Positions 45,357 through 53,927 of a stretch of 64,000 bases of DNA are shown here, piece after piece. Where the stretch lies: assembly GCA_030431525.1 (NCBI GenBank), contig JAUIJC010000012.1:46374-110373 (forward strand), read 5' to 3'. The position numbers and the translations under genes were made by a program. The DNA comes from Bacteroidia bacterium. GTDB taxonomy: Bacteria; Bacteroidota; Bacteroidia; Cytophagales; JAAEPT01. How positions within the stretch are numbered: position 1 is the first letter of the stretch; each line of letters starts with the position of its first letter. The notes under the pieces are model-generated. The model saw nothing but the letters and a program-made list of their open reading frames with translations. It did not search any database and was not told the origin of the DNA.

Positions 45357-47975
45357 TCACCACTCCACCCCAATCATCAAATTCGGCGCAAAACCCAATC
45401 CCTCAGCTTCTTGGTATCGTGTATTGCCATCTGGCTTGGTGGTCGTAATCACTTCTACCACATTACTCTGGTCGTAAACGTTTTGGATGGAGAGTCCGAT
45501 GATGCCTCGCATCCCCTGCCATTTTGGGACGCGGAAGGTGTAAGAAACCGACAGGTCCAATTGGTGAATATTTGGATATCGCTCCCCATGAACCTCGTAG
45601 GGATGCGCTTTTTTCGGTTTCTTTTTTGGGGGTGGTGGAGGGTCCTTAGGCGCATTGGGATTGTTTCCGCCTTTGGCGATGGTGCTCGGTAATTCCTGTT
45701 GAGGCGTGCCGGGGAAAAGTGTTGTTAGGCCTGAGGCGAACTTCCATGAAGCGGCGAATTTCCATCGGCGCCATGAATAAAGTCCAACGATGTTCAACAC
45801 ATGGGGCTGGTCGTAGTCACTGGCGTAACCTGCCATATACAAACTGTCGGAGCTGAGTTGGTTGTGGCTGTAGGTGTAACTGACCCAAGCCGTGAGTCTG
45901 TCAGTGAATTTCCGCTTGACCAACAGATCAACCCCAGTGGTCTGGATACGGATTTGGTCGTAAAAGTCGTTTGGTCCTGTCACCAACCTTCCGGCCAAGT
46001 AGGCGATGTTGTTTACATTCTTGTAGAAGCCTTCCACATCCAGCGTCCATTTTTTGCTGGCGTACATGAAGCCAAGCATGTGTTGGTGCCCAGTCATCAC
46101 CCCCACATTTCGGTCATTAGCCAACATCCAAAGGTGTTGGTCAATGTTCTGGAAGTTGAAGTTCATGTTGCGGACCTGACTCACATATTGGTCATAAATG
46201 CCGGAGGATGCCTTGAGGTTGATTTTGTCGGTCAACAGGTAATTGGCAAATGCCCTTGGCTCAAATCGAAATTCCCCCGTGTTTGAATAATGCGTTCCAC
46301 GCAAGCCCACTTGCATTTTGAATCGCTTAAAGCGGTTCAGTTTATAATTGACAAATGGGGACTGAAGGATGCCCGAAACCTCTTGGGAAATATCTAACAC
46401 GCCCACCGAATCATAGCGCTCATAGTTGTGGTTCAGGAAGTCGGTGTGAATGGATTTCAGTTCGTATCCGCCTTCAATTTGATCGCCATTTTTCAGGTAA
46501 TAGCCCAACTGATATTTGAGGCCCGTGTTTCGCAGGTTGTTCAGGTTGGCATGCGTTACGTTGACCTGCCCGTTATCATTGTTGAGGCGGTTCATCGCAT
46601 AGTCGTAGGTGTAGTCCGAGTAGGTCAACGACAACTCGCCCGTGAGGTCTTTGGTCCAGTTGGCTTTCCATCGAAGGGAACTCCCAAAATTGTTGAGCGT
46701 GTTGTCCACATGTTCCGTTTCGGGCACAGTGGTCTCCGCCAGTTGGTAGTCCAAACCATTGCTGATGGCGATTCCGCTCCAATGCAGGCTGTGTTTCTTT
46801 GAAAGTTTCCAGTTGATTTTGGCGTTGATGTCGTGGTAAGAAAGCTGAAGACTATCCATTTTCAGATAGGGATTCTTCATAGCGTTCTGCAGTTTGCTGG
46901 TCGCGAAAATCATTCGGGAAAAGGCATGGACTTTTGGCGATTGCCATTTCACTGGAAGATTTGTTCGTGCCGAAAAGCTCAAACTCAGCTTGTCTTTGAT
47001 GATGGGCGTGGCCAAATGCCCTTCCATATAAACGGAGTTTACAGAGGCCCCGCCAGTCAATGAATCTTCGATTTTGTCGCAGGTGTGGATGTCAATGGCG
47101 CCACCCGTTCTGCCACCCATATTGGGGTTGAAGCCGTTGCGATAGACGTTGATGCGGTCTACCACATGGGAATTGTAGGGAGAAATGGTGCCGAAATAAT
47201 GGCCTTTGTGGTAGATGGGAATATTGTCGAACAACACAAAAGATTGGTCGGTGGCACTGCCTCGGATGTAGGTGTTGCCCGCCTTGCCATTCGGCGAAGT
47301 GATGCCCGGCAGGGCTTGAATCGACACAAGCACATCGCCGTCCGTTTCTTGGGGCAATTGCGCCAACTCATTCATTTTGATTTCCAAGCGGTGCTCCTTA
47401 CGGTTGGCGTAAATACCCTCTGCGAGATAGGCTCGCACAACGGTTTCCTCCAATTCGTAGGTGGTGGAAAACATGGCAAAGGTCAAGACCGATTGCCTTC
47501 CCAAATCCTTTCCCAACATGCTCTTTTTCTCATAGCCCAAGGCGTGAACCGTTACCGTATCATTTGGGCTCAAAGTGGCTGAAAAAGTAGTGGTGTCACC
47601 TTGAAGTGAAAAGGTCTGTGGATTCCCATTGACCGTAATGGCCGGAGAATAGATGGTAAAGCTTTCTTTGGCATCGTAGGCCAGCATTTTGTATTGGCGT
47701 TCCACGGGTTTTATCAAGAAATAGGAATCTCCTTCGGATTGCACAGAAAGGTTGACAGCCTTTTCGAAATAAGCCAGTTGCTCTTCCAAGGTGCCCTTTG
47801 TGGATGGCGCTGGGATGCTTACGCCGTTCAGCATGCTCGCCTCATAAGCGAAGAAAACGCCGTGTTCAGCTTCCAGTTGTTGAAGGAATTCGGAGGCCGA
47901 AAGGGTATCGGTTTGGGCGAGAGAGAGGTGGGAGAAGAGAAGCCCGAGGAGGAAAAGGAGATGGGAAAGTTTCAT
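45357..47975 (-). CDS. TonB-dependent outer-membrane receptor with STN domain
   Basis: 872 residues. Signal peptide to residue 20, then an STN domain (about 22-95; LSASEFLQQLEAEHGVFFAYE), an Ig-like insertion (about 100-165), plug domain (about 195-310; LPQETDGDVLVSIQALPGI, GNTYIRGSATDQSFVLFDNIPI) and a 22-strand barrel to the end. The STN domain is what FecA-type receptors use to signal to an anti-sigma factor, and a FecR and an ECF sigma factor lie upstream on the same strand. A loop near residue 785 is unusual: APKDPPPPPKKKPKK. Substrate unknown; no SusD partner. Confidence 0.88.
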   Translation of the reverse strand: MKLSHLLFLLGLLFSHLSLAQTDTLSASEFLQQLEAEHGVFFAYEASMLNGVSIPAPSTKGTLEEQLAYFEKAVNLSVQSEGDSYFLIKPVERQYKMLAYDAKESFTIYSPAITVNGNPQTFSLQGDTTTFSATLSPNDTVTVHALGYEKKSMLGKDLGRQSVLTFAMFSTTYELEETVVRAYLAEGIYANRKEHRLEIKMNELAQLPQETDGDVLVSIQALPGITSPNGKAGNTYIRGSATDQSFVLFDNIPIYHKGHYFGTISPYNSHVVDRINVYRNGFNPNMGGRTGGAIDIHTCDKIEDSLTGGASVNSVYMEGHLATPIIKDKLSLSFSARTNLPVKWQSPKVHAFSRMIFATSKLQNAMKNPYLKMDSLQLSYHDINAKINWKLSKKHSLHWSGIAISNGLDYQLAETTVPETEHVDNTLNNFGSSLRWKANWTKDLTGELSLTYSDYTYDYAMNRLNNDNGQVNVTHANLNNLRNTGLKYQLGYYLKNGDQIEGGYELKSIHTDFLNHNYERYDSVGVLDISQEVSGILQSPFVNYKLNRFKRFKMQVGLRGTHYSNTGEFRFEPRAFANYLLTDKINLKASSGIYDQYVSQVRNMNFNFQNIDQHLWMLANDRNVGVMTGHQHMLGFMYASKKWTLDVEGFYKNVNNIAYLAGRLVTGPNDFYDQIRIQTTGVDLLVKRKFTDRLTAWVSYTYSHNQLSSDSLYMAGYASDYDQPHVLNIVGLYSWRRWKFAASWKFASGLTTLFPGTPQQELPSTIAKGGNNPNAPKDPPPPPKKKPKKAHPYEVHGERYPNIHQLDLSVSYTFRVPKWQGMRGIIGLSIQNVYDQSNVVEVITTTKPDGNTRYQEAEGLGFAPNLMIGVEW

Positions 47976-48008
47976 TGGGGGGAGTGTGTTTGAAAAGGTT
48001 AAGAAACC

Positions 48009-48803
48009 TTATTCCTCTTTTAATTCTTTAAGTGGGTTGTAATTAGAAAACCTGATATAATGTGCCTCGTTATTCATTGGCGTCTCTTTAAATGAGGTTC
48101 GGTTTCCTTTCCTGTCAAAAGTTGCAATTGTGCGAATACCATGACTTAAAGAAACATAGGCAAATTCCCGTAAACTGTCTTTTTCAATTTTTAGAAAAGA
48201 GGTTGTTGTTCCTGCAGTAACGGTCCATGAATCCACACAATCCAATTCCTTGTTGTATCGAATATTGGGGAATTGATTGGCATTATGAATCATTCTCAGC
48301 TGACGTGTCTTTTTATCAAAGATTAATAGGTGATTGACTTCATTTGCTCCTCTAACGGCTATTATCGATGAAAAGGTTAGGTCTTTGAAACCATCATTGT
48401 TGAAATCCGATAATTTCACATTCAACCCAGAAATCAGGTTTGATTTTGTAATGATTTCCTGAGTTTGATTCCAGCGCTGTCCTGTTTTTTCAAATAGTTG
48501 GACCTTGGCAATAACCATTGAATCAGTAGCTATTTTTTGGATGTAAAGTTTATGACTTCCTTTTCGTCCAATATTTACTGAATCAATGAATTCCTCCACT
48601 ACTTGAGGTGTTGTGGATAACTCACTCGAATCTGTCTCTGTGATTTCCTTTTTGATTGGCGTTTTTACTTCCGAAGAATCAACAACTGCTACTTTGGTAG
48701 AATCCATTTCCGTGGAATCACTCACCAATTCTTCTTGCTTTTGGTTGGATTGACAAGCAAGGAGAATACAAGGAAGAAAGAGAAGCGGAATCAGTTTTTT
48801 CAC
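48009..48803 (-). CDS. Lipoprotein of unknown function
   Basis: 264 residues from GTG 48803. Lipoprotein signal MKKLIPLLFLPCILLACQSNQ with Cys at 17. A Ser/Thr/Glu-rich linker (about 20-75), then a beta-rich domain with DFNNDGFKDLTF, an FG-GAP/EF-hand-like calcium loop as in repeat-containing surface proteins. Lies between FecR and the receptor, so it may be co-regulated with them; 34 bases separate it from the receptor start. Confidence 0.7.
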   Translation of the reverse strand: MKKLIPLLFLPCILLACQSNQKQEELVSDSTEMDSTKVAVVDSSEVKTPIKKEITETDSSELSTTPQVVEEFIDSVNIGRKGSHKLYIQKIATDSMVIAKVQLFEKTGQRWNQTQEIITKSNLISGLNVKLSDFNNDGFKDLTFSSIIAVRGANEVNHLLIFDKKTRQLRMIHNANQFPNIRYNKELDCVDSWTVTAGTTTSFLKIEKDSLREFAYVSLSHGIRTIATFDRKGNRTSFKETPMNNEAHYIRFSNYNPLKELKEE

Positions 48804-48869
48804 AGGGAGGAAATCGAAGTGAAGACAAGAATTGAGAACGGAAATCAGGATATGACTGGGGCATTCGAA

Positions 48870-48899
48870 AACGTCGTCCGCCAGCTGGCGGACGACGTT
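48870..48899. repeat. 30-bp perfect palindrome
   Basis: AACGTCGTCCGCCAG followed directly by its exact reverse complement, no loop. Lies between FecR and the lipoprotein gene. The core TCCGCCAGCTGGCGGA also looks like a mobile intergenic motif. Confidence 0.85.
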
Positions 48900-48927
48900 A
48901 CGGAGACAACCGATGGTGAACCACGAA

Positions 48928-49857
48928 CTACCTCAATACCACAACTTTTCCATCCACCTCATAGCCAATTCCCAACGATTCAAAGACCAACTTGAGCGCC
49001 AGTTCAGGCTTGCTGTGTGGGATGCGACCCGTAAAGGTTTTTTCCAAGGAGATATTTTCTGTTTGGAAGGTGTAGCCAAACTCGGATTGCAAGGTTTGGA
49101 GCACCAATGGAAGCGGAGTGTCACGGAATTGGGTGAATCCGTCCATCCAAACAGGATGATTTTCCTCAAAGACAAAATCGGTGAACCCTGCATTGGCGGT
49201 GTAGTTGGCGCCCATGCCTTGGGTGAGGATTCGCTCCTTGCCCAATTTGTTGGTGGTGGAAACCTTACCCTCGAAACAGCGGACGTCAAAGGCGTCTTTT
49301 CCGCTGGTCACGGTGAATTTTGTGCCTAAAACTTTCACATGGCCCGAAGGGAAAATCACCTCGAAACCTTCGCCAGAAGTCACCTCAAAAAAGGCTTTAC
49401 CTTCAAGGTTGAGTACTCGCTTTTCAGCAAAGTTGTCCTCGTTGAGCAAGATGCTGGAATTGCCCGAAAGGGTAACCACGGAGCCGTCTGGAAGGGAGAT
49501 TTTCTTGGTTTCCCCGATGGCCGTTTCATAACGAGTGCCTTGCAGGTTGCCCTTCATCCACCACATGCTAAAGCCGACCAACAAAAGAACGCTGGCCACC
49601 AAACCGTAAATCCAGCGTTGGTATCCAATCGGAACCACTTTTGGCTCTGGCGTTTTCTTGCGTGAGGCATTGGCCGTCTGGATGCGCTCGAACAGGGCGT
49701 CACCATCCCATTTTGGAACGGTCCATTGGTCCACTTCCGAAAGGATGTTTTTGTATTGCTTATAGTCGTCCTCGCCCAACAGCAATTTGGCTTCCTCGTC
49801 GTTTATTTTTCCTTTGAGCCAGTCGTTCAAAATGTCTTTGTTGTCTTCGTGTTCCAT
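48928..49857 (-). CDS. FecR-type anti-sigma factor
   Basis: 309 residues. Cytoplasmic N-terminal part (about 1-85), one membrane helix (WIYGLVASVLLLVGFSMWW), then the periplasmic FecR domain (YETAIGETKKISLPDGSVVTLSGNSSI ... FFEVTSGEGF) and a C-terminal DUF4974 domain (PLPLVLQTLQSEFGYTFQ). Holds the neighbouring ECF sigma until the STN domain of the receptor signals binding. Same strand and order as sigma and receptor. Confidence 0.9.
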   Translation of the reverse strand: MEHEDNKDILNDWLKGKINDEEAKLLLGEDDYKQYKNILSEVDQWTVPKWDGDALFERIQTANASRKKTPEPKVVPIGYQRWIYGLVASVLLLVGFSMWWMKGNLQGTRYETAIGETKKISLPDGSVVTLSGNSSILLNEDNFAEKRVLNLEGKAFFEVTSGEGFEVIFPSGHVKVLGTKFTVTSGKDAFDVRCFEGKVSTTNKLGKERILTQGMGANYTANAGFTDFVFEENHPVWMDGFTQFRDTPLPLVLQTLQSEFGYTFQTENISLEKTFTGRIPHSKPELALKLVFESLGIGYEVDGKVVVLR

Positions 49858-49963
49858 AAAAATGGTTGGTCTTGCTTGAGTAGAACAGGGAGGGTCGGGG
49901 AAACCCTACGCAAGACTTCAAATTTTAAACATTAAATGTTGACACAGCCATTTGGGTGCTAAA

Positions 49964-49990
49964 GTCTAATGTCTAAAATCTAATGTCTCT
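49964..49990. repeat. Heptad array (TCTAAnn)
   Basis: Units TCTAATG and TCTAAAA in a row, in the gap between sigma and FecR. No clear inverse arm next to it, although 49922-49945 (TTTAAACATTAAATGTTGA) is a weak palindrome. Confidence 0.6.
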
Positions 49991-49991
49991 T

Positions 49992-50522
49992 TTAAATCTT
50001 AATCCTCTGCAATTCTTCCACCTGCTCTTTCAAATTCCTCAATGCTCCGCTAATGCGTTTTTCAATAGCCTTTTCGGAGAGCTCGAGTCGCTCGGCGATT
50101 TCCTTGTAAGAAAGCTTGTCGATGCGGTTCATAAGGAATGCGATGCGCTGACCTTCAGGAAGGTTGGCGATGGCCTCTTCCAATAAATCCTTGAATTCCC
50201 CTTCGCGATAAACGTAATCAGGGTCTTCCGACGATGCCGAGGGCATGGTGTTTTGCTTTTGGAATTTGAGCACGACTTTTTGGTGTTCCACATCGTTGAG
50301 GAAAAGGCGTTTACCCACAGTGAAAAGGAAGCTCTTGGCTGATTCAATGCTTACCTTTTTGCAGTTCTGCCAGAGTTTTGCGAATGAGTCTTGGACATAA
50401 TCCTCGGATTTGGTCATGTCTCCAAACTGGTAATAGAGGTAGTTCCGCAGATGGAGTGCGTGTTTGTCGAAAAGGCCACGATAGACCTTGTCATTACATA
50501 CCGATTCACTGGGCTTTTCCAT
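49992..50522 (-). CDS. ECF sigma factor, FecI type
   Basis: 176 residues from ATG 50522; the longer frame begins at a TTG. Region 2 is visible as KHALHLRNYLYYQFGDMTKSEDYVQDSFAKLW, and region 4 as LPEGQRIAFLMNRIDKLSYKEIAERLELSEKAIEKRI. No region 3. With FecR and the STN receptor it forms a cell-surface signalling set. It is divergent from the pseudokinase operon. Confidence 0.92.
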   Translation of the reverse strand: MEKPSESVCNDKVYRGLFDKHALHLRNYLYYQFGDMTKSEDYVQDSFAKLWQNCKKVSIESAKSFLFTVGKRLFLNDVEHQKVVLKFQKQNTMPSASSEDPDYVYREGEFKDLLEEAIANLPEGQRIAFLMNRIDKLSYKEIAERLELSEKAIEKRISGALRNLKEQVEELQRIKI

Positions 50523-50928
50523 TCTTTGGGGACTTTGGTCGATGTTGTACCACCTATGGATTGGTGGTAAGGAGGCCAAGTTGCCTTAATCAAGAGAAGT
50601 TTGGCTAAATACCAACCTTTAAATTACCCAGAAGGTGCGCAAAAAAATAATGCTCAATGCAAAAAAATGATTTTTGACAGGAAGACAGAGGGGAGGGCTT
50701 TGATTTGCAGTAATTCGGTGGTGTCCAAGGATATAAAAAGTCTGAAATGGTCTATTTTTGAGGATTTTACACTCAAATTTATATTTTTGTTACAAGGAAT
50801 GACATTGGGGAAATGATTGTGTCATTTCTGATTGAAAGCCGTTGAATTGGGGGCGTTGGCGTATTGTGAGGCAAAATTGATTTTTGAAGGGAGAGTTAGG
50901 TGAACCCTCTTCAATATTTTATACATCA
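50523..50928. promoter_or_regulatory. Divergent intergenic region with a candidate promoter
   Basis: 406 bases between the sigma gene and the pseudokinase gene. On the forward strand TTTG (50757-50760), a 21-base spacer, and TATTTTTG (50782-50789) fit the Bacteroidota -33/-7 consensus, which would leave a leader of about 130 bases before the GTG at 50929. I see no repeats here. Confidence 0.35.
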
Positions 50929-51909
50929 GTGACAAAGCGAACGAAAATCCTGTTGCACTTAGCCTTTTGGCTGGTCATTTGGGGAGATACTTTTTATACC
51001 TATCAACTGCCAAATTTTGAATGGGAGTTGGGGTATTTGACGCGCTTGGTGTTGTTGTTTGGTTACACCACCGTGTTTTTCTATGTGAACTATTCCTATT
51101 TGGTCCCTCGGTTTCTTATTCCTAAAAAGTATAAGTCCTATCTGACAGGCTTGGTTATATCTTGGGCCTTGCATGTTTTCCTATTGCCTTGGGCATGGAA
51201 AATTTACGACCTGAATGGATTGGTGCCAACAGTTGGAGAGCTCTTTTCGGTGACCTTCACTTCCTTCTTTTTTTATTCCGTGGCCACGATTGGCCGTTTG
51301 ATGGAGGAATGGTGGAAAGGTGAGGTGGAGCGAAAGCGATTAAAAAAGGAAATCAAGCTGATTGAATTGTTGCAGTCCCATGGGCAATCAGGGCAAAAGT
51401 TCCTCTTTGATGTGCTATACGGCCTTTTTGAAATGTCCATTTCGGGGTCCTTTGCTACGGCGGAAGCGGTTCGGGCTTTTCGTGGGATGCTTGAGTATCA
51501 GCGTGTGGCTCAAAATGAGACATGGGTGAGTGTTGATGAAGAGGTTGATTACCTCAAGAAATTTGTCCGTCTATTTAAATATCGGGGTTGGGAGCAGTTG
51601 GATTTCTCAGTGACTGGTGATGCCACGCATCAAGGGAAAGTCCCGTCGATGTTACTTCATCCCATTGTAGAACATTCCTTGAAGTTGGGTGGCGAAAAAA
51701 CGCCAATGGTCATGGATTTGGAAGTGGCTGAGGATGAAATGAGGTTTCGAGTGCTCAATACATTACATCAAGAAGGGCAGGAGCAGTTTTTGGAAGGTTT
51801 TGAGCAACTCCAACGAAGGATTGATTTGCTGTTTGATGGCGATGGACAACTCAACACAGCGCTGGAAAAGAATGATTTTTTGGTGGAATTAAGCTTACCC
51901 TTGAAATGA
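50929..51909 (+). CDS. LytS-like membrane pseudokinase
   Basis: 327 residues from GTG 50929; chosen because from there on it aligns without a gap to the start of its paralogue at 57278 (VTKRTKILLHLAFW against MTRRVLVLIHFLFW); the longer frame needs a TTG. Four membrane helices, then a His_kinase domain. At the catalytic site the paralogue's SPHFLFN (His157) is SGQKFLFD here, with Lys157 in place of His. The N box is also lost (PIVEHSLKLGGEK against PFVENAFKHGDDE), and there is no GIQN G box. It should neither bind ATP well nor be phosphorylated. Coupled by ATGA to the next gene. Confidence 0.85.
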   Translation: MTKRTKILLHLAFWLVIWGDTFYTYQLPNFEWELGYLTRLVLLFGYTTVFFYVNYSYLVPRFLIPKKYKSYLTGLVISWALHVFLLPWAWKIYDLNGLVPTVGELFSVTFTSFFFYSVATIGRLMEEWWKGEVERKRLKKEIKLIELLQSHGQSGQKFLFDVLYGLFEMSISGSFATAEAVRAFRGMLEYQRVAQNETWVSVDEEVDYLKKFVRLFKYRGWEQLDFSVTGDATHQGKVPSMLLHPIVEHSLKLGGEKTPMVMDLEVAEDEMRFRVLNTLHQEGQEQFLEGFEQLQRRIDLLFDGDGQLNTALEKNDFLVELSLPLK

Positions 51910-52520
51910 GCAGACTACAACTTTTAAGCAGTCAGATTAGCCTGTGGGCCTTTTATTTCCTGTATTTCACATATTGGGAGGATTGGTCGAAAATCACCGT
52001 GGGTATATTTATCGGCTTTATTTGCTCGGTGGCTGTGGCGCGTATGTTGCCGTTTTATCTCAATTATTATCTCTGGACACCAAAGTTTCTGATTAAGGAA
52101 GAAGGAGCGGATTTGTATCGATGGTTGGCTTATTCTGTCGGAGGGTTCGTCGTCATCTTTGTGGGTTGGTACCTTTTCCGAGATTGGTTGGGTTGGACCA
52201 ATGCCCCTGAAAGTCTCTACAATTTTATCACAGCCTCCATCACAAACGGATTTATCTGCTTGGGCATCAGTTCCTACCTGTCCATGAAAATGGCGCAACT
52301 CCAACGGGAAAGTGAGTTGGAAGGATTGATGGAGAAAAAGGAGGAGATGGAAATGAAGATTCGAGAGCAGTTTGTGGATATCCCTTTTGTTTCGGCTTCA
52401 CTGTCCGAGCTTGAAAGCTCTGCGGAAATTGACCCTGTGAGTGTTGGCGAGCCGATTGTTGCGCTATCGAGTACGTTGAAGGAGGAATATTATAGGGAGA
52501 AGGGGAAAAACAAGAGCTAA
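51906..52520 (+). CDS. Truncated LytS-like membrane protein, partner of the pseudokinase
   Basis: 204 residues: four membrane helices (WAFYFLYFTYW ..., LPFYLNYYLWTPKFL) and a coiled coil (about 130-155) leading to a remnant of the dimerisation domain. No ATPase domain. It is a paralogue of the protein at 58264 (LPFYLNYYLWTPKFL against IPFYLNYFIWVPRWL). Same 4-base overlap with the upstream kinase-like gene as in the other operon, so the pair structure is conserved. Probably a heterodimer partner. Confidence 0.8.
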   Translation: MSRLQLLSSQISLWAFYFLYFTYWEDWSKITVGIFIGFICSVAVARMLPFYLNYYLWTPKFLIKEEGADLYRWLAYSVGGFVVIFVGWYLFRDWLGWTNAPESLYNFITASITNGFICLGISSYLSMKMAQLQRESELEGLMEKKEEMEMKIREQFVDIPFVSASLSELESSAEIDPVSVGEPIVALSSTLKEEYYREKGKNKS

Positions 52521-52540
52521 AGGTGGTTATGGGGCGGACT

Positions 52541-52572
52541 TCGAAAATGTCGGGTTTTATACCTACCGACCA
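52541..52572. repeat. Remnant of a TCGGG/CTACCGAC hairpin element
   Basis: AATGTCGGGTTTTATACCTACC looks like a fusion of the first and third hairpins of the element at 37241-37320, the middle part missing. The rest of 52521-52696 has no gene. Confidence 0.5.
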
Positions 52573-52696
52573 AGGTGATTGACCCCAAAATGAACCAAAA
52601 AATAATTCCCATTGTTACAAAGCATAGGAGAGACAGCGATCACTCCCACAATTGAAAACGGCCCACAAGTGTCTTCGGATGCTTGTGGGATTTCTT

Positions 52697-53653
52697 TTAT
52701 AGGAAGGCAGGGAATTTCTGAGGGATTGGCGCGGTGAGCTCCATATATGTTCCCGTGCTTGGATGAATGAAATTTAGTTTCCAAGCATGAAGAAAGAGGC
52801 AATCTTGCTCATAGGTCAGTGGATTGCTCTTGAAATATTCAGGGTCCTTGTAGCCGAAGTCACCGACAATCGGATGTCCCAAGGAGGCCAAGTGGATGCG
52901 GATTTGATTGGTTCGTCCACTTTTTGGGGTGACCAAAAGCAGGGTTTGGTTGGAGTCAGGATAGCGTTTCAGCACCTCGAATTTTGTGAAGGCAGACTGT
53001 CCCGTTTCCGTAAGCTTTCGGCTACCACTGGTGTCTGTTTCCTTGGCGATTGACGCATCTAAGGAGAATTCATCCTTTTCTAAAATGCCTTCCACTAAAG
53101 CCAAATAGGATTTTTGAAGTGTGTTTTCCTTGAATTGCAGGGCTAAATGCTGGGCTACTTTCTCTGTTTTCGCAAAAAGAACAAGACCTGTGGTATTGGC
53201 GTCAAGGCGGTGGATAATCTTGAATTCCTCCTCAGGAAAAGCTGTTTCCAGAAAGTTGACCAAGTTATTTCTCGCAAAGCGTCCGCCAGCATGCATAGGA
53301 AGTGGTGCGGGCTTGTTCATTGCCCACAGGGCATCGTCCTCAAAAAGGAGTTCGACTTTGTTGCTAACTGCTGGTTCCGTTTGTGGCGCTGAGGAATGTT
53401 CAGTGAGTTCCCCCGTTTTTACCTGATAATCCACATCAACCTGTTGGCCGTTCACCTTGAGGTTTCCCGATTCAATTTTCTCAATCCACGTTTCTCTGCC
53501 AATACGAGGAAACTGCTCGTCGTAGAAATCTAAGATGGTTTTTCCCTCAAAACGCTGTTTTACCCGAAGTGAAAAATGGGTGGATTGGGGCGTGTCGCCA
53601 AGAAGGGGTGTGGTCGCCGAGATTAAGTTTTTCCTAAAGGCTTCGGGAGACAT
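52697..53653 (-). CDS. RluA-family pseudouridine synthase
   Basis: 318 residues. Residues about 35-90 form an S4-like RNA-binding part (IGRETWIEKIESGNLKVNGQQV). The catalytic motif is IHRLDANTTGLVL, with the essential Asp in HRLD, and KSGRTNQIRIHLASLGHPIVGD is the second conserved block. Modifies uridine in rRNA or tRNA; target not decided. It lies alone between two repeat-filled gaps. Confidence 0.9.
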   Translation of the reverse strand: MSPEAFRKNLISATTPLLGDTPQSTHFSLRVKQRFEGKTILDFYDEQFPRIGRETWIEKIESGNLKVNGQQVDVDYQVKTGELTEHSSAPQTEPAVSNKVELLFEDDALWAMNKPAPLPMHAGGRFARNNLVNFLETAFPEEEFKIIHRLDANTTGLVLFAKTEKVAQHLALQFKENTLQKSYLALVEGILEKDEFSLDASIAKETDTSGSRKLTETGQSAFTKFEVLKRYPDSNQTLLLVTPKSGRTNQIRIHLASLGHPIVGDFGYKDPEYFKSNPLTYEQDCLFLHAWKLNFIHPSTGTYMELTAPIPQKFPAFL

Positions 53654-53716
53654 GGGGAAGGGCGAAAGATATACAATATTGTTGCTTTAAGGAGGGAAAT
53701 TCCCAACCTCTGGGTC

Positions 53717-53845
53717 AACCCCACCTCTGTCCTCCCCTTATCTAAGGGGAGGAGAAACCACCAGTCCAGAGTTTAAACCCACCATTAGCAAGTATTCTCT
53801 GTAACATTCTCCTCCCCTTGGATAAGGGGAGGACAGAGGTGGGGT
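53717..53845. repeat. Element with terminal inverted repeats, copy 2
   Basis: Outer 36 bases at the two ends are inverse copies of each other with one mismatch (ACCCCACCTCTGTCCTCCCC ... at the left end). The body is similar to copy 1 at 42778-42907, including TCTGTAACATT. Non-coding, MITE-like in shape. Confidence 0.85.
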
Positions 53846-53872
53846 CGAATTCTTGAGCTTCAATCAACAGTA

Positions 53873-53900
53873 TTGGGGCGGACACGCAGGTCCGCCCCTA
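53873..53900. repeat. Short GGGGCGGAC palindrome
   Basis: GGGGCGGAC and GTCCGCCCC face each other over a 6-base spacer, just past the end of the CBM9-like gene; may serve as its terminator. Confidence 0.6.
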
Positions 53901-53927
53901 CGAAAACCAACAACTGATACAACCGTC

